64,000 nt of DNA from Actinomadura pelletieri DSM 43383. GTDB lineage: Bacteria > Actinomycetota > Actinomycetes > Streptosporangiales > Streptosporangiaceae. Both the position numbers and the translations under genes were made by a program. Where the stretch lies: positions 248,001 to 312,000 of the forward strand of contig NZ_RBWU01000002.1 of the NCBI RefSeq assembly GCF_003634705.1. Direction: 5' to 3'. The notes beneath the pieces were generated by a model, which was not told the DNA's origin, did no database searches, and worked only from the letters and a program-made list of their open reading frames with translations. Below, piece after piece: positions 1 through 9,000 of the stretch (the first letter of the stretch is position 1; each line of letters opens with the position of its first letter).

Positions 1-534
1 GCGGAGGCGATCGAGGCGTGCGGCCGCGACGGCGTCGACCTCGCGATCCTGGACATCGCCATGCCGCGCATGACGGGCCTGCAAGCGGCCCGGGAGATCT
101 CCCGCCGCTTTCCCGACGTCCGGACGCTGATGCTGTCGATGTACGACAACGAGCAGTACCTGTTCGAGGCGCTGAAGGCGGGCGCGTCCGGGTATGTGCT
201 GAAGTCCGTCGCCGACCGTGACCTGCTGCACGCGATCCGCGCCGCGATGCGCGGCGAACCGTTCCTGTACCCGGCGGCCGTCACCGCGCTGATCCGCGAG
301 TACCTCGCCCGCGACCGGGACGGCGACGCTCCCGCCACCCTCCTCACGCCTCGCGAAGAGGAGATCATCAAGCTGGTCGCGGAGGGCTACTCGTCCAAGC
401 GGATCGCGGAGACGCTCACCATCAGCGTCAAGACCGTCGACCGGCACCGCGCGAACATCCTCGGCAAGCTCGGCATGCGCGACCGACTGGAGTTGACGAA
501 GTACGCCATCCGCGTCGGCCTCGTAGAACCCTAG
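1..534 (+). CDS. LuxR/NarL-family response regulator (5' truncated by window)
   Basis: Partial gene, open from base 1 and ending in TAG at 532-534; its start lies outside the window. The visible part begins inside a receiver domain, with the phosphoacceptor Asp at fragment residue 18 in the LDIAMPRMTG motif and the conserved Lys in GYVLKS. The C-terminus is a LuxR/GerE helix-turn-helix (LTPREEEIIKLVAEG, then the recognition helix SVKTVDRHR). Proteins of this layout are DNA-binding partners of HisKA_3-type sensor kinases, and one such kinase is encoded convergently just downstream at 651-1634, so the two probably form a pair (inference). A repeat-family copy separates the two stop codons. Confidence 0.93.
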   Translation, partial: AEAIEACGRDGVDLAILDIAMPRMTGLQAAREISRRFPDVRTLMLSMYDNEQYLFEALKAGASGYVLKSVADRDLLHAIRAAMRGEPFLYPAAVTALIREYLARDRDGDAPATLLTPREEEIIKLVAEGYSSKRIAETLTISVKTVDRHRANILGKLGMRDRLELTKYAIRVGLVEP

Positions 535-539
535 AACCT

Positions 540-650
540 CAGCCCGCGCGCGAACGCGTTGGCCGGGCGGATCGCGAAGCGATGCCGCGGTCGCACCAGG
601 AACGGTCACGTGGCGAGCCGTTAGGCGAGCGGAGTGGGCCGGGCCTGCGA
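540..650. repeat. Dispersed hairpin repeat, copy A
   Basis: Copy of a repeat family also found near 23.3-23.57 kb and 51.8-52.35 kb. It opens with CAGCCCGCGCGCGAACGCG, carries the GATCGCGAAGCGATG inner hairpin, then GGTCACGTGGCGAGCCG, and closes with GGGCCGGGCCTGCGATCAA. This copy is short (111 bp) because part of the hairpin arm is missing. Its right edge runs into the stop codon of the sensor kinase gene on the minus strand. Confidence 0.75.
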
Positions 651-1634
651 TCAACTCAATGCGGCACGGCGGACGCCGCGTGGGGGGATGACGAGTTCGA
701 CTTTCGTGCCGCCGTTGTTCGCGGGGCCGATCGTGAGTTGTGCGCCGATGAGCATCGCGCGTTCCTGCATGCCGTGGATGCCGGAGCCGACCTTGGTGGG
801 CGGGCCCGAACCGTCGTCGACGACCCGCAGCACGACACGGCCGTCGTCGTCCTGGGTCAGGGACAGTTCCGCGTTCCGCGCGCCGGAGTGCCGCCAGACG
901 TTCGTCAGGCCCTCCTGCGCGATCCGGTAGATCACCAGTTCGGCGTCGGGACTGAGCCCCGCGAGGCCGGTCTGGACGCGGCGGGTCACGCGTGGGCCGC
1001 CGGTTCCGGAGAAGTCCCCGGCGAGCGCGGTGAGCGCGCTGGTCAGGCCGAGGTCGTCGAGGACGCCCGGACGCAGCCGGCGGGCGACCCGGCGGACCTC
1101 GTCCAGGCTCGACCGGACGGTCTCCTGGACGTTGCGCAGCTCGTCCGCCACCTCGTCCGGCGCCCGGTTCACCACCGACTTCAGTTCCAGCAGCACAACG
1201 GTCAGGCTCTGCCCGATCTCGTCGTGCAGTTCCTGCGCGATGCGGCGGCGTTCGGCCTCCTGCGCGTCCAGGACGACGGCGGTGCTGATGCTGCGGTCGG
1301 CCTCCAGCCGGTCGAGCATCGCGTTGAACTCGTCGACCAGATGGAACAGGTCACCGTTGCGGCCCGCCTCAAGGCGGTCACCGGACCGCAGCGAGTCGAG
1401 CCGCGCCATCAGGGCGGTGAGCCGCTCCAGGGGCGCGAGGCTGGCGCGCAGCAGGATCGCGTTCGCCGCCATCATCACCGTGAGCCCGACCACCAGCACG
1501 GGAAGCTCGCGGAGCAGCACGAACGAGGACACGGTGACGGGCGCGACGGCCAGCGCGGCCGTGCCCACCGCGAAGATCAGCCCGTTGATGCCGAGGATGC
1601 GCCAGTAGAGTGCCGAGGCGGGTGTCCTGCTCAT
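651..1634 (-). CDS. Sensor histidine kinase, HisKA_3 (NarX/DegS-like) type
   Basis: Membrane sensor kinase of 327 residues that would phosphorylate the NarL-type regulator at 1-534. Two hydrophobic segments (about residues 10-32 and 42-63) precede a HAMP-like linker (about 64-105). The dimerisation/phosphoacceptor box is ERRRIAQELHDEIGQ with His137. The HATPase part shows YRIAQEGLTNVWRHSG and a C-terminal glycine-rich DDGSGPP. There is almost no extracytoplasmic sensor loop, so the stimulus may be sensed in the membrane. I chose ATG 1634 because membrane segment 1 follows at once; a frame extending to 1775 adds an Arg-rich unlikely leader. The TGA stop lies at the edge of a dispersed repeat. 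Confidence 0.9.
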   Translation of the reverse strand: MSRTPASALYWRILGINGLIFAVGTAALAVAPVTVSSFVLLRELPVLVVGLTVMMAANAILLRASLAPLERLTALMARLDSLRSGDRLEAGRNGDLFHLVDEFNAMLDRLEADRSISTAVVLDAQEAERRRIAQELHDEIGQSLTVVLLELKSVVNRAPDEVADELRNVQETVRSSLDEVRRVARRLRPGVLDDLGLTSALTALAGDFSGTGGPRVTRRVQTGLAGLSPDAELVIYRIAQEGLTNVWRHSGARNAELSLTQDDDGRVVLRVVDDGSGPPTKVGSGIHGMQERAMLIGAQLTIGPANNGGTKVELVIPPRGVRRAALS

Positions 1635-1801
1635 GGGTCCACGTGACCGCATCACACCTCGCGTTGTCCATGCGTGACGCCTCGGGCGGGGATGCACGGT
1701 GCGCCCCGGCCGAAATGGGCGACGGGCCCGATGGCGGAACCGTGTTCCGTCGCCGACGGTGGAAGGGGATCGCACGCGCGGCCGAACCGGAGGTGGGACG
1801 G

Positions 1802-2434
1802 ATGAACGTCATCGCCGCGGCCCTGGTGGTCCTGGGGCTGGGAACGATCACCGTCGTGGCGTCGGGCCTGCGGGTCGTCGAGGCGTCCGAGCGGCTGGTC
1901 GTCCGGCGGTTCGGGCGGGCGCCGGAGATCCGCGGGCCGGGGGTGCGGTATCTGCTGCCGCTCGCCGACAGCGGCGTCCGCGTCCCGGTGCGCCTCCAGC
2001 CGCTTCATGTCTGGTTCCGGGCCACGACGCGGGACGCCGTCCCCGTCCGGGGTCGGGCGCTCGTGACGATGCGGGTCGACGACCCCGTCCGGTACGCCCG
2101 GACGGGGTCGCCCCACGCGGCCATGCAGGCGATCATCGAGACCGTGCTGCGCGATGTGATCGCGGACCGGGACCTGGCGGACCTGCCCGCCCTGCTGGCG
2201 GACGGCGGGGACGACCCCGGGCCCGTCCTGCGCGTCAACCGGGTCATGCGGCCCCTGGGAGTGGTCGCCGTCCTGGTGTCCCTGACCGACGCGACGGTCC
2301 CGGTCCGTCCGCACGATCAGAAGCCGCCGAAGTCGCCGCCGCCGCCGAAGCCGCCGAAGTCGCCGCCGCCGAAGTCCCAGCCGCCGCCGATGTCGCCGTC
2401 GCCGCCGAGGCCGCCCGCGGCGTCACCGCCGTAA
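1802..2434 (+). CDS. SPFH/band-7 (stomatin-like) protein
   Basis: 210-residue protein with an N-terminal membrane helix (residues 3-20) followed by an SPFH/band-7 region (SERLVVRRFGRAPEIRGPG, later FRATTRDAVPVRG and VDDPVRYA). Family members form membrane-associated oligomers; no specific partner is evident here. ATG 1802 is preceded by GGAGG at 1788-1792. The last ~45 residues are a low-complexity Pro/Lys/Ser tail (KPPKSPPPPKPPKS) which lies antisense to the Gly-rich tail of the next gene, a convergent overlap of 118 bp. The SPFH part is shorter than in typical slipins (about 250 residues or more). Function beyond the family is unknown. Confidence 0.8.
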   Translation: MNVIAAALVVLGLGTITVVASGLRVVEASERLVVRRFGRAPEIRGPGVRYLLPLADSGVRVPVRLQPLHVWFRATTRDAVPVRGRALVTMRVDDPVRYARTGSPHAAMQAIIETVLRDVIADRDLADLPALLADGGDDPGPVLRVNRVMRPLGVVAVLVSLTDATVPVRPHDQKPPKSPPPPKPPKSPPPKSQPPPMSPSPPRPPAASPP

Positions 2435-3693
2435 CCGCCCCAGCCGCCGCTCATCATCGAGCCGAGCATGGTGCCGATCATCAGACCGCTGAGCAGGTCG
2501 AGCCCGCCGTAGCCGGCGTAGTAGCCACCCGCGTAGGGCGCGTACGCGGGGCCCGCGTTCCAGTAGGGACGGCGTCCGCCGCCGTACGGCACCATGCGGA
2601 CGTCCGGGTCGGCCCCGTGCTGGACGGCGCGTGCGTCGGCCGCGCATGCCGGGACGGAACGTTCCGTGCCACCGGGCGGCGCCCACAACACGTCCTGGAC
2701 GGACGGCCCGTGCTGCGGGTTGAAGAAGCAGGGCGCGCGGCGTTCGGGCACGGGCTCACCGGCCAGCCGGGCACGTGTCGCGGTCATGTAGTAGCGGCCG
2801 TCCTCCAGCGCGGTCGTGACGGCCTGCATGTCTTGGGGCCTGGCGGCGCGCTCGGTGGACCTCTTGGCGTCGTCGTAGGAGTTCATCGCGCGTTCGTAGT
2901 CGGCGCGGATGTCCGGGTCGAGCCCGGAGTCCATGACGTTGAGATCGAGGCGGGCGATGTCCTCGCCGAGGAGCGTCACATCCTCCTGCACACCGGCCTT
3001 GAGGTCGGCCATCTCCCGGGCCTCGCGCTCGCGGCGCCGCCTGCGGGCGACGAGGAACCCGCCGGTCACCAGCGCGACGACCGTGACGAGCACGCCCAGC
3101 ATGACGAACCCGGCGATCGCGTTCGACCGGGACCCGTCGTCGACCTTCTGCTCCGCGAGGTCACCGAACTTGATCAGCCGGTCCTTCAGCGACTCGCCGT
3201 TGGTGCGGGTGACGAGCTGGTTGATCTCCGTGGAGTCGAGCTTCTTGGAGATGCCGCCCATCCGGCTGCCGTCCGCGGTGATCGCCACGAACGTCTCGCC
3301 CTTGCCGACACGGTCGGCGATGGCCGGAAGCAGCTGCCTGACCTCGGTGGGGGTGATGTCGTTGCGGACGACGACGGCGCGGATGTCGGCGTCGGAGTCG
3401 CCGCCGAGGGCCGTCTTGATCTCGTTCTGGTCGGCGGGCGAGAGAACGTTCCCCGCCTCGCTCGTTATGTAGAGCCGTGAGTCGATCAGACCCTTGGCGA
3501 TCTGCCCCACGGTGTCGTTGGGCGCGGCGGCCCGAACGGTGGTCTGGACGATGGCCGCGTTTCCGGTGGTGGTCTGTGCGGTGTCAGCCTGTGCGGGGGC
3601 GGAGAAGGCGAACGCCGGCAGGGCGACGGCGGCGACGATCGCCGAGACGGCGCCACGGCGTGCCATCCGCATGGCCCGGTTGTCGGTGCTCAT
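2317..3693 (-). CDS. Membrane protein, extracytoplasmic domain plus Gly-rich tail
   Basis: 458 residues. The N-terminus is a signal peptide (basic MRMARRG, hydrophobic core, AQA cleavage-like site). An extracytoplasmic alpha/beta region follows, then a membrane helix around residues 190-215 (GVLVTVVALVTGGFLVARRRR), an acidic coiled region, and a C-terminal tail rich in Gly, Tyr and Phe (GGGDFGGFGGGGDFGGF). The domain organisation resembles actinobacterial TPM-like or Rv1476-like membrane proteins, but I could not confirm the family. ATG 3693 follows a GGAGG at good spacing. The 3' end overlaps the SPFH gene convergently, and a short near-perfect repeat encodes both tails. Confidence 0.75.
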   Translation of the reverse strand: MSTDNRAMRMARRGAVSAIVAAVALPAFAFSAPAQADTAQTTTGNAAIVQTTVRAAAPNDTVGQIAKGLIDSRLYITSEAGNVLSPADQNEIKTALGGDSDADIRAVVVRNDITPTEVRQLLPAIADRVGKGETFVAITADGSRMGGISKKLDSTEINQLVTRTNGESLKDRLIKFGDLAEQKVDDGSRSNAIAGFVMLGVLVTVVALVTGGFLVARRRRREREAREMADLKAGVQEDVTLLGEDIARLDLNVMDSGLDPDIRADYERAMNSYDDAKRSTERAARPQDMQAVTTALEDGRYYMTATRARLAGEPVPERRAPCFFNPQHGPSVQDVLWAPPGGTERSVPACAADARAVQHGADPDVRMVPYGGGRRPYWNAGPAYAPYAGGYYAGYGGLDLLSGLMIGTMLGSMMSGGWGGYGGDAAGGLGGDGDIGGGWDFGGGDFGGFGGGGDFGGF

Positions 3694-3777
3694 GCCTCCA
3701 GTCTGCCTCGCCGTCGGCCCCGACAATCGGACCGGCACCGCGCATTTTTACCGGAACGGGGGTATTCGACCGGCAGG

Positions 3778-5541
3778 TCAGTCCTTGATCTCGCAGATGA
3801 CGGCCCCGGCGGAGACGGTCTGGCCGACCTCGGCGGACAGGCCGGTGAGCGTCCCGGACTTGTGCGCGGTGAGCGGCTGCTCCATCTTCATGGCCTCCAG
3901 GACCACGACGGTGTCGCCCGCCTCCACCGTTGCGCCGTCCTCGACGACGATCTTGACGATGGTGCCCTGCATGGGGCTGACCAGGGAGTCGCCGGACGCC
4001 TGCGCGCCGCCGCCCTTGGTGCCGCCGCGCCGCCGCGCGGGCTGCGCCCTGCCGGTGGCGCCGCCGGGGACGGCGCCGAGGCCCGCCGGGAGGACGACCT
4101 CGATGCGGCGGCCGCCGACCTCCACGGTGACGCGCTCCCGCTCGCCCTCCTCGGTCTCGGCGGCGACGGGCGGCTCGTGGGGCGGGATGCGGTTGTCGAA
4201 CTCGGTCTCGATCCACCGGGTGTGGACGGAGAACGGCGTCGTGTCGTCGGACGGGACGAACGCCGGATCGTCCAGCACGGCGCGGTGGAACGGCAGGACG
4301 GTCGGCATCCCCTCGATGACGAATTCGGCGAGCGCCCGGCGCGACCGCTCGACGGCCTGGCGGCGGGTCGCGCCCGTCACGATCAGCTTGGCGATCAGGG
4401 AGTCGAACGCCTGCGGGACGGCCTGCCCGGCGCCGTAGCCGGTGTCGAGACGGACACCGGGCCCGGTCGGCGGTTCCCAGGCGGTCAGCGTCCCGACGGC
4501 CGGAAGGAACCCGCGGCCGGCGTCCTCGGCGTTCAGCCGGAACTCGATCGAGTGGCCGCGCGGTTCGGGGTCGCCGTAGCCGAGTTCCTCGCCGCTCGCG
4601 ATGCGGAACATCTCGCGGACGAGGTCGATCCCGGCGACCTCCTCGGTGACGGGGTGTTCGACCTGGAGGCGGGTGTTGACCTCAAGGAACGAGATCGTCC
4701 CGTCCTGGCCGACGAGGAACTCGCACGTGCCCGCGCCGACGTACCCGGCCTCCTTGAGGATGGCCTTGGACGAGCTGTACAGCAGTTCGACCTGCTCGTC
4801 CGACAGGTACGGCGCCGGGGCCTCCTCGACGAGCTTCTGGTGCCGTCGTTGCAGCGAGCAGTCGCGGGTGGAGACCACGACCACGTTCCCGTGCTGGTCG
4901 GCGAGGCACTGCGTCTCCACATGCCGGGGCCGGTCGAGGTACCGCTCGACGAAACACTCGCCGCGCCCGAACGCGCCCACGGCCTCGCGGACCGCCGACT
5001 CGTACAGGTCGGGGACCTCGTCGAGCGTCCGGGCGACCTTCAGGCCGCGTCCACCGCCGCCGTACGCGGCCTTGATCGCGATCGGCAGCCCGTGCTCCTC
5101 GGCGAACGCGACGACCTCGTCGGCACCGGACACCGGATCCGTGGTCCCGGCGACGAGCGGCGCGCCGACCTTCTGAGCGATATGCCGGGCCTGCACCTTG
5201 TCGCCCAGCGCGGTGATCGCGGCGGGAGGCGGACCGATCCAGGTCAGCCCGGCGTTCTGCGCGGCGGTCGCGAAGTCGGCGTTCTCGGCGAGGAACCCGT
5301 ATCCGGGATGGACGGCGTCCGCGCCCGACTCGGAGGCGATCTTCAGCAGCTTCTCGATGTCCAGATAGCTGTCGGCGGCGGTCCGCCCGCCGAGCGCGAA
5401 GGCCTCGTCCGCCACCCGCACGTGCAGCGCGTCCAGATCGGGTTCCGCGTAGACGGCCACGCTGGTCAGGCCGGCGTCGCGACAGGCGCGGGCAATCCGG
5501 ACCGCGATCTCACCGCGGTTGGCGATCAGGACCTTGCGCAC
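3778..5541 (-). CDS. accA3: Acyl-CoA carboxylase alpha subunit (biotin carboxylase + BCCP)
   Basis: 587 residues combining a biotin carboxylase (starts [20 protein letters not shown]-grasp glycine loop [10 protein letters not shown]; catalytic stretch [10 protein letters not shown]) with a C-terminal biotinyl domain whose acceptor is Lys552 in EAMKMEQP. It carboxylates biotin with ATP and bicarbonate for acetyl/propionyl-CoA carboxylase. Its beta and epsilon partners are encoded at 24.7-26.6 kb and the biotin ligase at 36.96 kb. GTG 5541 is used: an upstream GGAGGAG is well placed and the protein family begins exactly there; the 50 codons upstream are non-homologous. The symbol is by family, as several alpha chains usually exist per genome. 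Confidence 0.95.
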   Translation of the reverse strand: MRKVLIANRGEIAVRIARACRDAGLTSVAVYAEPDLDALHVRVADEAFALGGRTAADSYLDIEKLLKIASESGADAVHPGYGFLAENADFATAAQNAGLTWIGPPPAAITALGDKVQARHIAQKVGAPLVAGTTDPVSGADEVVAFAEEHGLPIAIKAAYGGGGRGLKVARTLDEVPDLYESAVREAVGAFGRGECFVERYLDRPRHVETQCLADQHGNVVVVSTRDCSLQRRHQKLVEEAPAPYLSDEQVELLYSSSKAILKEAGYVGAGTCEFLVGQDGTISFLEVNTRLQVEHPVTEEVAGIDLVREMFRIASGEELGYGDPEPRGHSIEFRLNAEDAGRGFLPAVGTLTAWEPPTGPGVRLDTGYGAGQAVPQAFDSLIAKLIVTGATRRQAVERSRRALAEFVIEGMPTVLPFHRAVLDDPAFVPSDDTTPFSVHTRWIETEFDNRIPPHEPPVAAETEEGERERVTVEVGGRRIEVVLPAGLGAVPGGATGRAQPARRRGGTKGGGAQASGDSLVSPMQGTIVKIVVEDGATVEAGDTVVVLEAMKMEQPLTAHKSGTLTGLSAEVGQTVSAGAVICEIKD

Positions 5542-6031
5542 GTGGGTCTCCTCCCCTACGACCTGACGCAGTCTAGATAATCGCCGTTCCAGGCTTTCGT
5601 AAGCCCCTCCCCATGAGGGCGCGACCGCCGGGGGCGCGGATCCGACCGCCGGGACGCGCGTCCGCGGGCCCGGGACACCGGGGCCGTACACACCGAAACA
5701 TGAAGAATTCTCTGAAATCGCCTTGACGAGGAGTAACTAACCCCGTCACAACGCGTACCGGACGGGCCCATGTGGCCACATCCGGACACGCCATCAGAGA
5801 AGGAATGGCCGGAAGTGAGGACGATTCGCCTTCGGACACTGGATCGGCGTGATCGTCGGGGCGTAAGCTGTCGCCATTCTTCGGGCCGCGCATGGAAACG
5901 TTCCACGGAACGGCGGCGAATGCCCGACCACGGGGCCGCCGCCGACCGATGACTCCCCACGAGCCGCGGGTCCCGGCCCATCCCCCCGAGGCCGGGACCC
6001 GCATCCCGACAACGGGTTCCGGCGCGAACGG
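5542..6031. other. Intergenic region upstream of accA3
   Basis: 490 bp without a convincing gene: short frames on both strands lack domains and have Arg/Pro-rich compositions typical of shadow frames. It contains a strong hairpin (5966-6002) near the end of the FtsK-like gene and a relatively AT-rich stretch at 5690-5745 that may hold the accA3 promoter (inference). Confidence 0.6.
5966..6002 (-). terminator. Hairpin terminator after the FtsK-like gene
   Basis: Perfect 13-bp inverted repeat GCGGGTCCCGGCC / GGCCGGGACCCGC around an 11-base loop, 30 bases past the stop codon of the minus-strand gene at 6032-10330. There is no clear U-tract, as is common for actinomycete terminators. Confidence 0.7.
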
Positions 6032-9000
6032 TCAGTCGGCGCCGGCGGGCGGCGGCAGCGCCACCTGGATCCGTGTGGCGACGCCCGCCGCGACGAACAG
6101 ACCGCGACCCGTGGGGCCGCCTCGCGGGACGCTCCGGGGCAGGGGCAGGCCGAACAGCTTCCCGTCGTCCGGTGACTCGACCGACAGCAGCACGCCGGAG
6201 CGGGAACGGCGCGTCTCGGCGAGGAAGCCGCGGCCGTCCCGGCCCAGACCGTCGGTGGTGCCGCCGATGATGACGGCGTGGTCGCCGTCGCGGGCGGCGC
6301 GCAGGACGTCGCGGAGCGCGCCGTCCAGATCGGTCCCGTCGAGCATCTCCGCGTCGTCCACGACGACGGCGTAGCGGTGCTCGTCGCCGATGGCCTCGGC
6401 GAGGTCGTCCGCGCCCGCCCCCGAGGTCAGCAGCCCGAGCACGCCCGGGTGCCCGGACAGCAGCCGCAGCGGCGAGCGGCGCGGCGTGACCAGCACGACC
6501 GGGACGAGCCCGCCCCCGACCGCCGGGTCGAGCAGCGCGTGGGCGATCGTGCGGAGCGTGGTGGAGCGGCCCGACCGGGGCGGGCCCGCGACGGCGAACC
6601 CCGGGCCGTCGTGGCGCAGGTCGATGCCCACCGGGGCGAGGGTGTCGCCGCCGACGCCGACCAGCGCCCACAGCACGGACGGCGCGAGGAACTCCCGGTC
6701 CAGTGACATCGCCTCGCGGTAGGTGACGCGGACGGGCAGCTCGTCCACTCGCAGCGGACGCCGCCGCGGCGGCAGCCGCCCGTAGCGGGACACGCAGCCG
6801 CGCGCGATCTCCTGGAGCGCCGTGACCTGCGCCGCCGCGGACGGATCGGCGCCGAGCAGGCCGATCTGCGACTCGTGCGGCGCAGCGCCCGGCGCGACCG
6901 GTTCCAGGGCCCGGCCGGGCGGCATCGCGGCGGGGACCTGCCTGGCGTGGAGACCGCCGTAGCCGTAGTCGTCGGCGTCGGTCATGCGAAGGATGAGGGT
7001 CCGGTCGACGACGGTGGACAACTCCCCGCCGAGACCCGAGCGATCGCCGGTCACGACCGCGCGCAGGCCCACCGCCGCGCCCTCGCGCAGCAGCCGTATC
7101 GCCTGGTCGACGAGGCGACCGTGGTCGGCCTGCTCGAACTCGTCGAGGAAGCCCTCCCAGCCGTCGAGCAGCAGCACCATCCAGGGGAGACGGTCGGTGG
7201 CGGCGACCGCCGCGCGCTGCTCGGCCAGCGACCCGAACCCCGCCTCGGCGAACACCCGGACGCGCCGCTCGACCTCGGCGGTCAGCGCGGCGAGCAGCCG
7301 TTCGCAGCGGTCGGGCTGGTCGCGGGTGACGACCGCGCCGCAGTGCGGCAGGGCGGTCAGCGGCAGCAACGCGTTCGCGGCGCAGTCGATCGCGTACAGG
7401 TGCGCGTCGTAGGGGGAGCAGGCCGAGGCGAGGGACCCGGCGATGGTCCGCAGCGCGGTCGAACGGCCCGACCGCGCGGACCCGGCCACGTACAGGTGGC
7501 CGCCGGACGTGAGGTCCAGGGCCAGGTCCTCGCGGGACTGGACGGTGGGCAGGTCGGTCACGCCGAACGGGATCGGCGGCACGTCCACCACGGAACCGCC
7601 GGCGGCGGTCCTGGGCTCCAGCGTGAACCGCTCCGGCAGCGGGTTCAGCCACGGGGACGGCTGCCGGGCGATGCCCGCGCGGCGGACCGCCTCGCCGATC
7701 GCCTGGACGAGCACGCCGAGGTCGGTGGCCTCGGCCCCGTCGCCGTCCGCTCCCGCCGCGGCCTGCCGGGGGACGGGCGCCGGGTGGCCGAGCCGCCGCC
7801 ACGGCAGCGGGACGACGGTGGGTTCGCGTTCGGCGGACCCGGCCCCCGCCCCGGCCCGAGGACGGCGGCCTCCGATCCGCGCCACCTGCACGGGCTGCGG
7901 CGACGACGCGCCGGGCCGGACGAAGCAGCTCCCGGGGGTGGCCTCGGAGATCCGCGCGGCGTCCGGCGAGCCGAGGACGTCGATGGACTCCTCGGCGCCG
8001 CCGACGCGCAGCGCGATCCGCAGGTCCGTGGCGGCGCGGACCTCGTCGGTGACGGCCTCGCCGGGCCGCCGCGTCGCGAGGACCAGATGGACGCCGAGGG
8101 GCCCGCCGCGCCGCCCGACGTCCACCAGGCCGGACACGAACCCGGGGGCCTCGGCGACCATCGCGGCGAACTCGGCGACGACCAGCACGAGACGCGGCAG
8201 CGGCGGCAGACCGGAGTTCTCGGGGCGGAGGGCGTCATAGTCGTCGACGTCCTTGACGCCGGCGTCGAGCAGGACCTCCTCCCGGCGGCGCAGCTCGGCG
8301 GCGAGGGACTCCAGCACCCGTTCGGTGGCGTGCCCGTCCAGGTCGGTAACCACGCCGACCGTGTGGGGGAGGTGGGCGCAGTCGCGGAACGCGGCGCCTC
8401 CCGGGTCGATGAGGACGAACGTCATCTCGTCGGGCCGGTTGGCGGTGGCGAGCGACGCGACGAGTGTCCGCAGCAGCTCCGACACACCCGCCCCGGGCGT
8501 TCCGGCGACCAGGGTGTGCGGGCCGTCCACCCGCAGGTCGATCTCGTACGGCACACCGGACGCGACACCGACGGGCAGGCGGGTCGTGCGGCCCCCGTCG
8601 CGCGTCCACGACTGGAGGATGTGCTCGGCGGTGGGCTCCGGCATGTCGAGCAGGTCCAGCAGCCGCACCGGGGACGCGGCGGGGCCCGCGGAGTTCGGGG
8701 GCGACTGTTCCCGGACGGGCGCCAACGCACGCGCCACCCGTTCGGTCCAGGTGGGGGAGACCTGGTCGGCCAGCGCGACGACATCGAGGCCCGCGCCCCG
8801 GACACCGATCATCGAGGGGCGCCGTGGGTCCCACGTGACCACGGCGCGGCACTCCTCGGGGAGCGGGTGGCCCGCGTCCTCCACGCAGATCGCGTACAGG
8901 CCGTACTCGGCGCCCCGCGCCAGCAGCATCGGCATTCCCGGCAGGCGGCGCAGCGCGCGGGCCCCGTCCAGCACGATCAAAATCGCGTACGGGGTCGGGT

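Noticed and set aside
582..1646. Long plus-strand frame antisense to the sensor kinase
   Set aside because: Its translation is Arg/Gln/Asp-rich without domains and mirrors the real minus-strand kinase with all its motifs.
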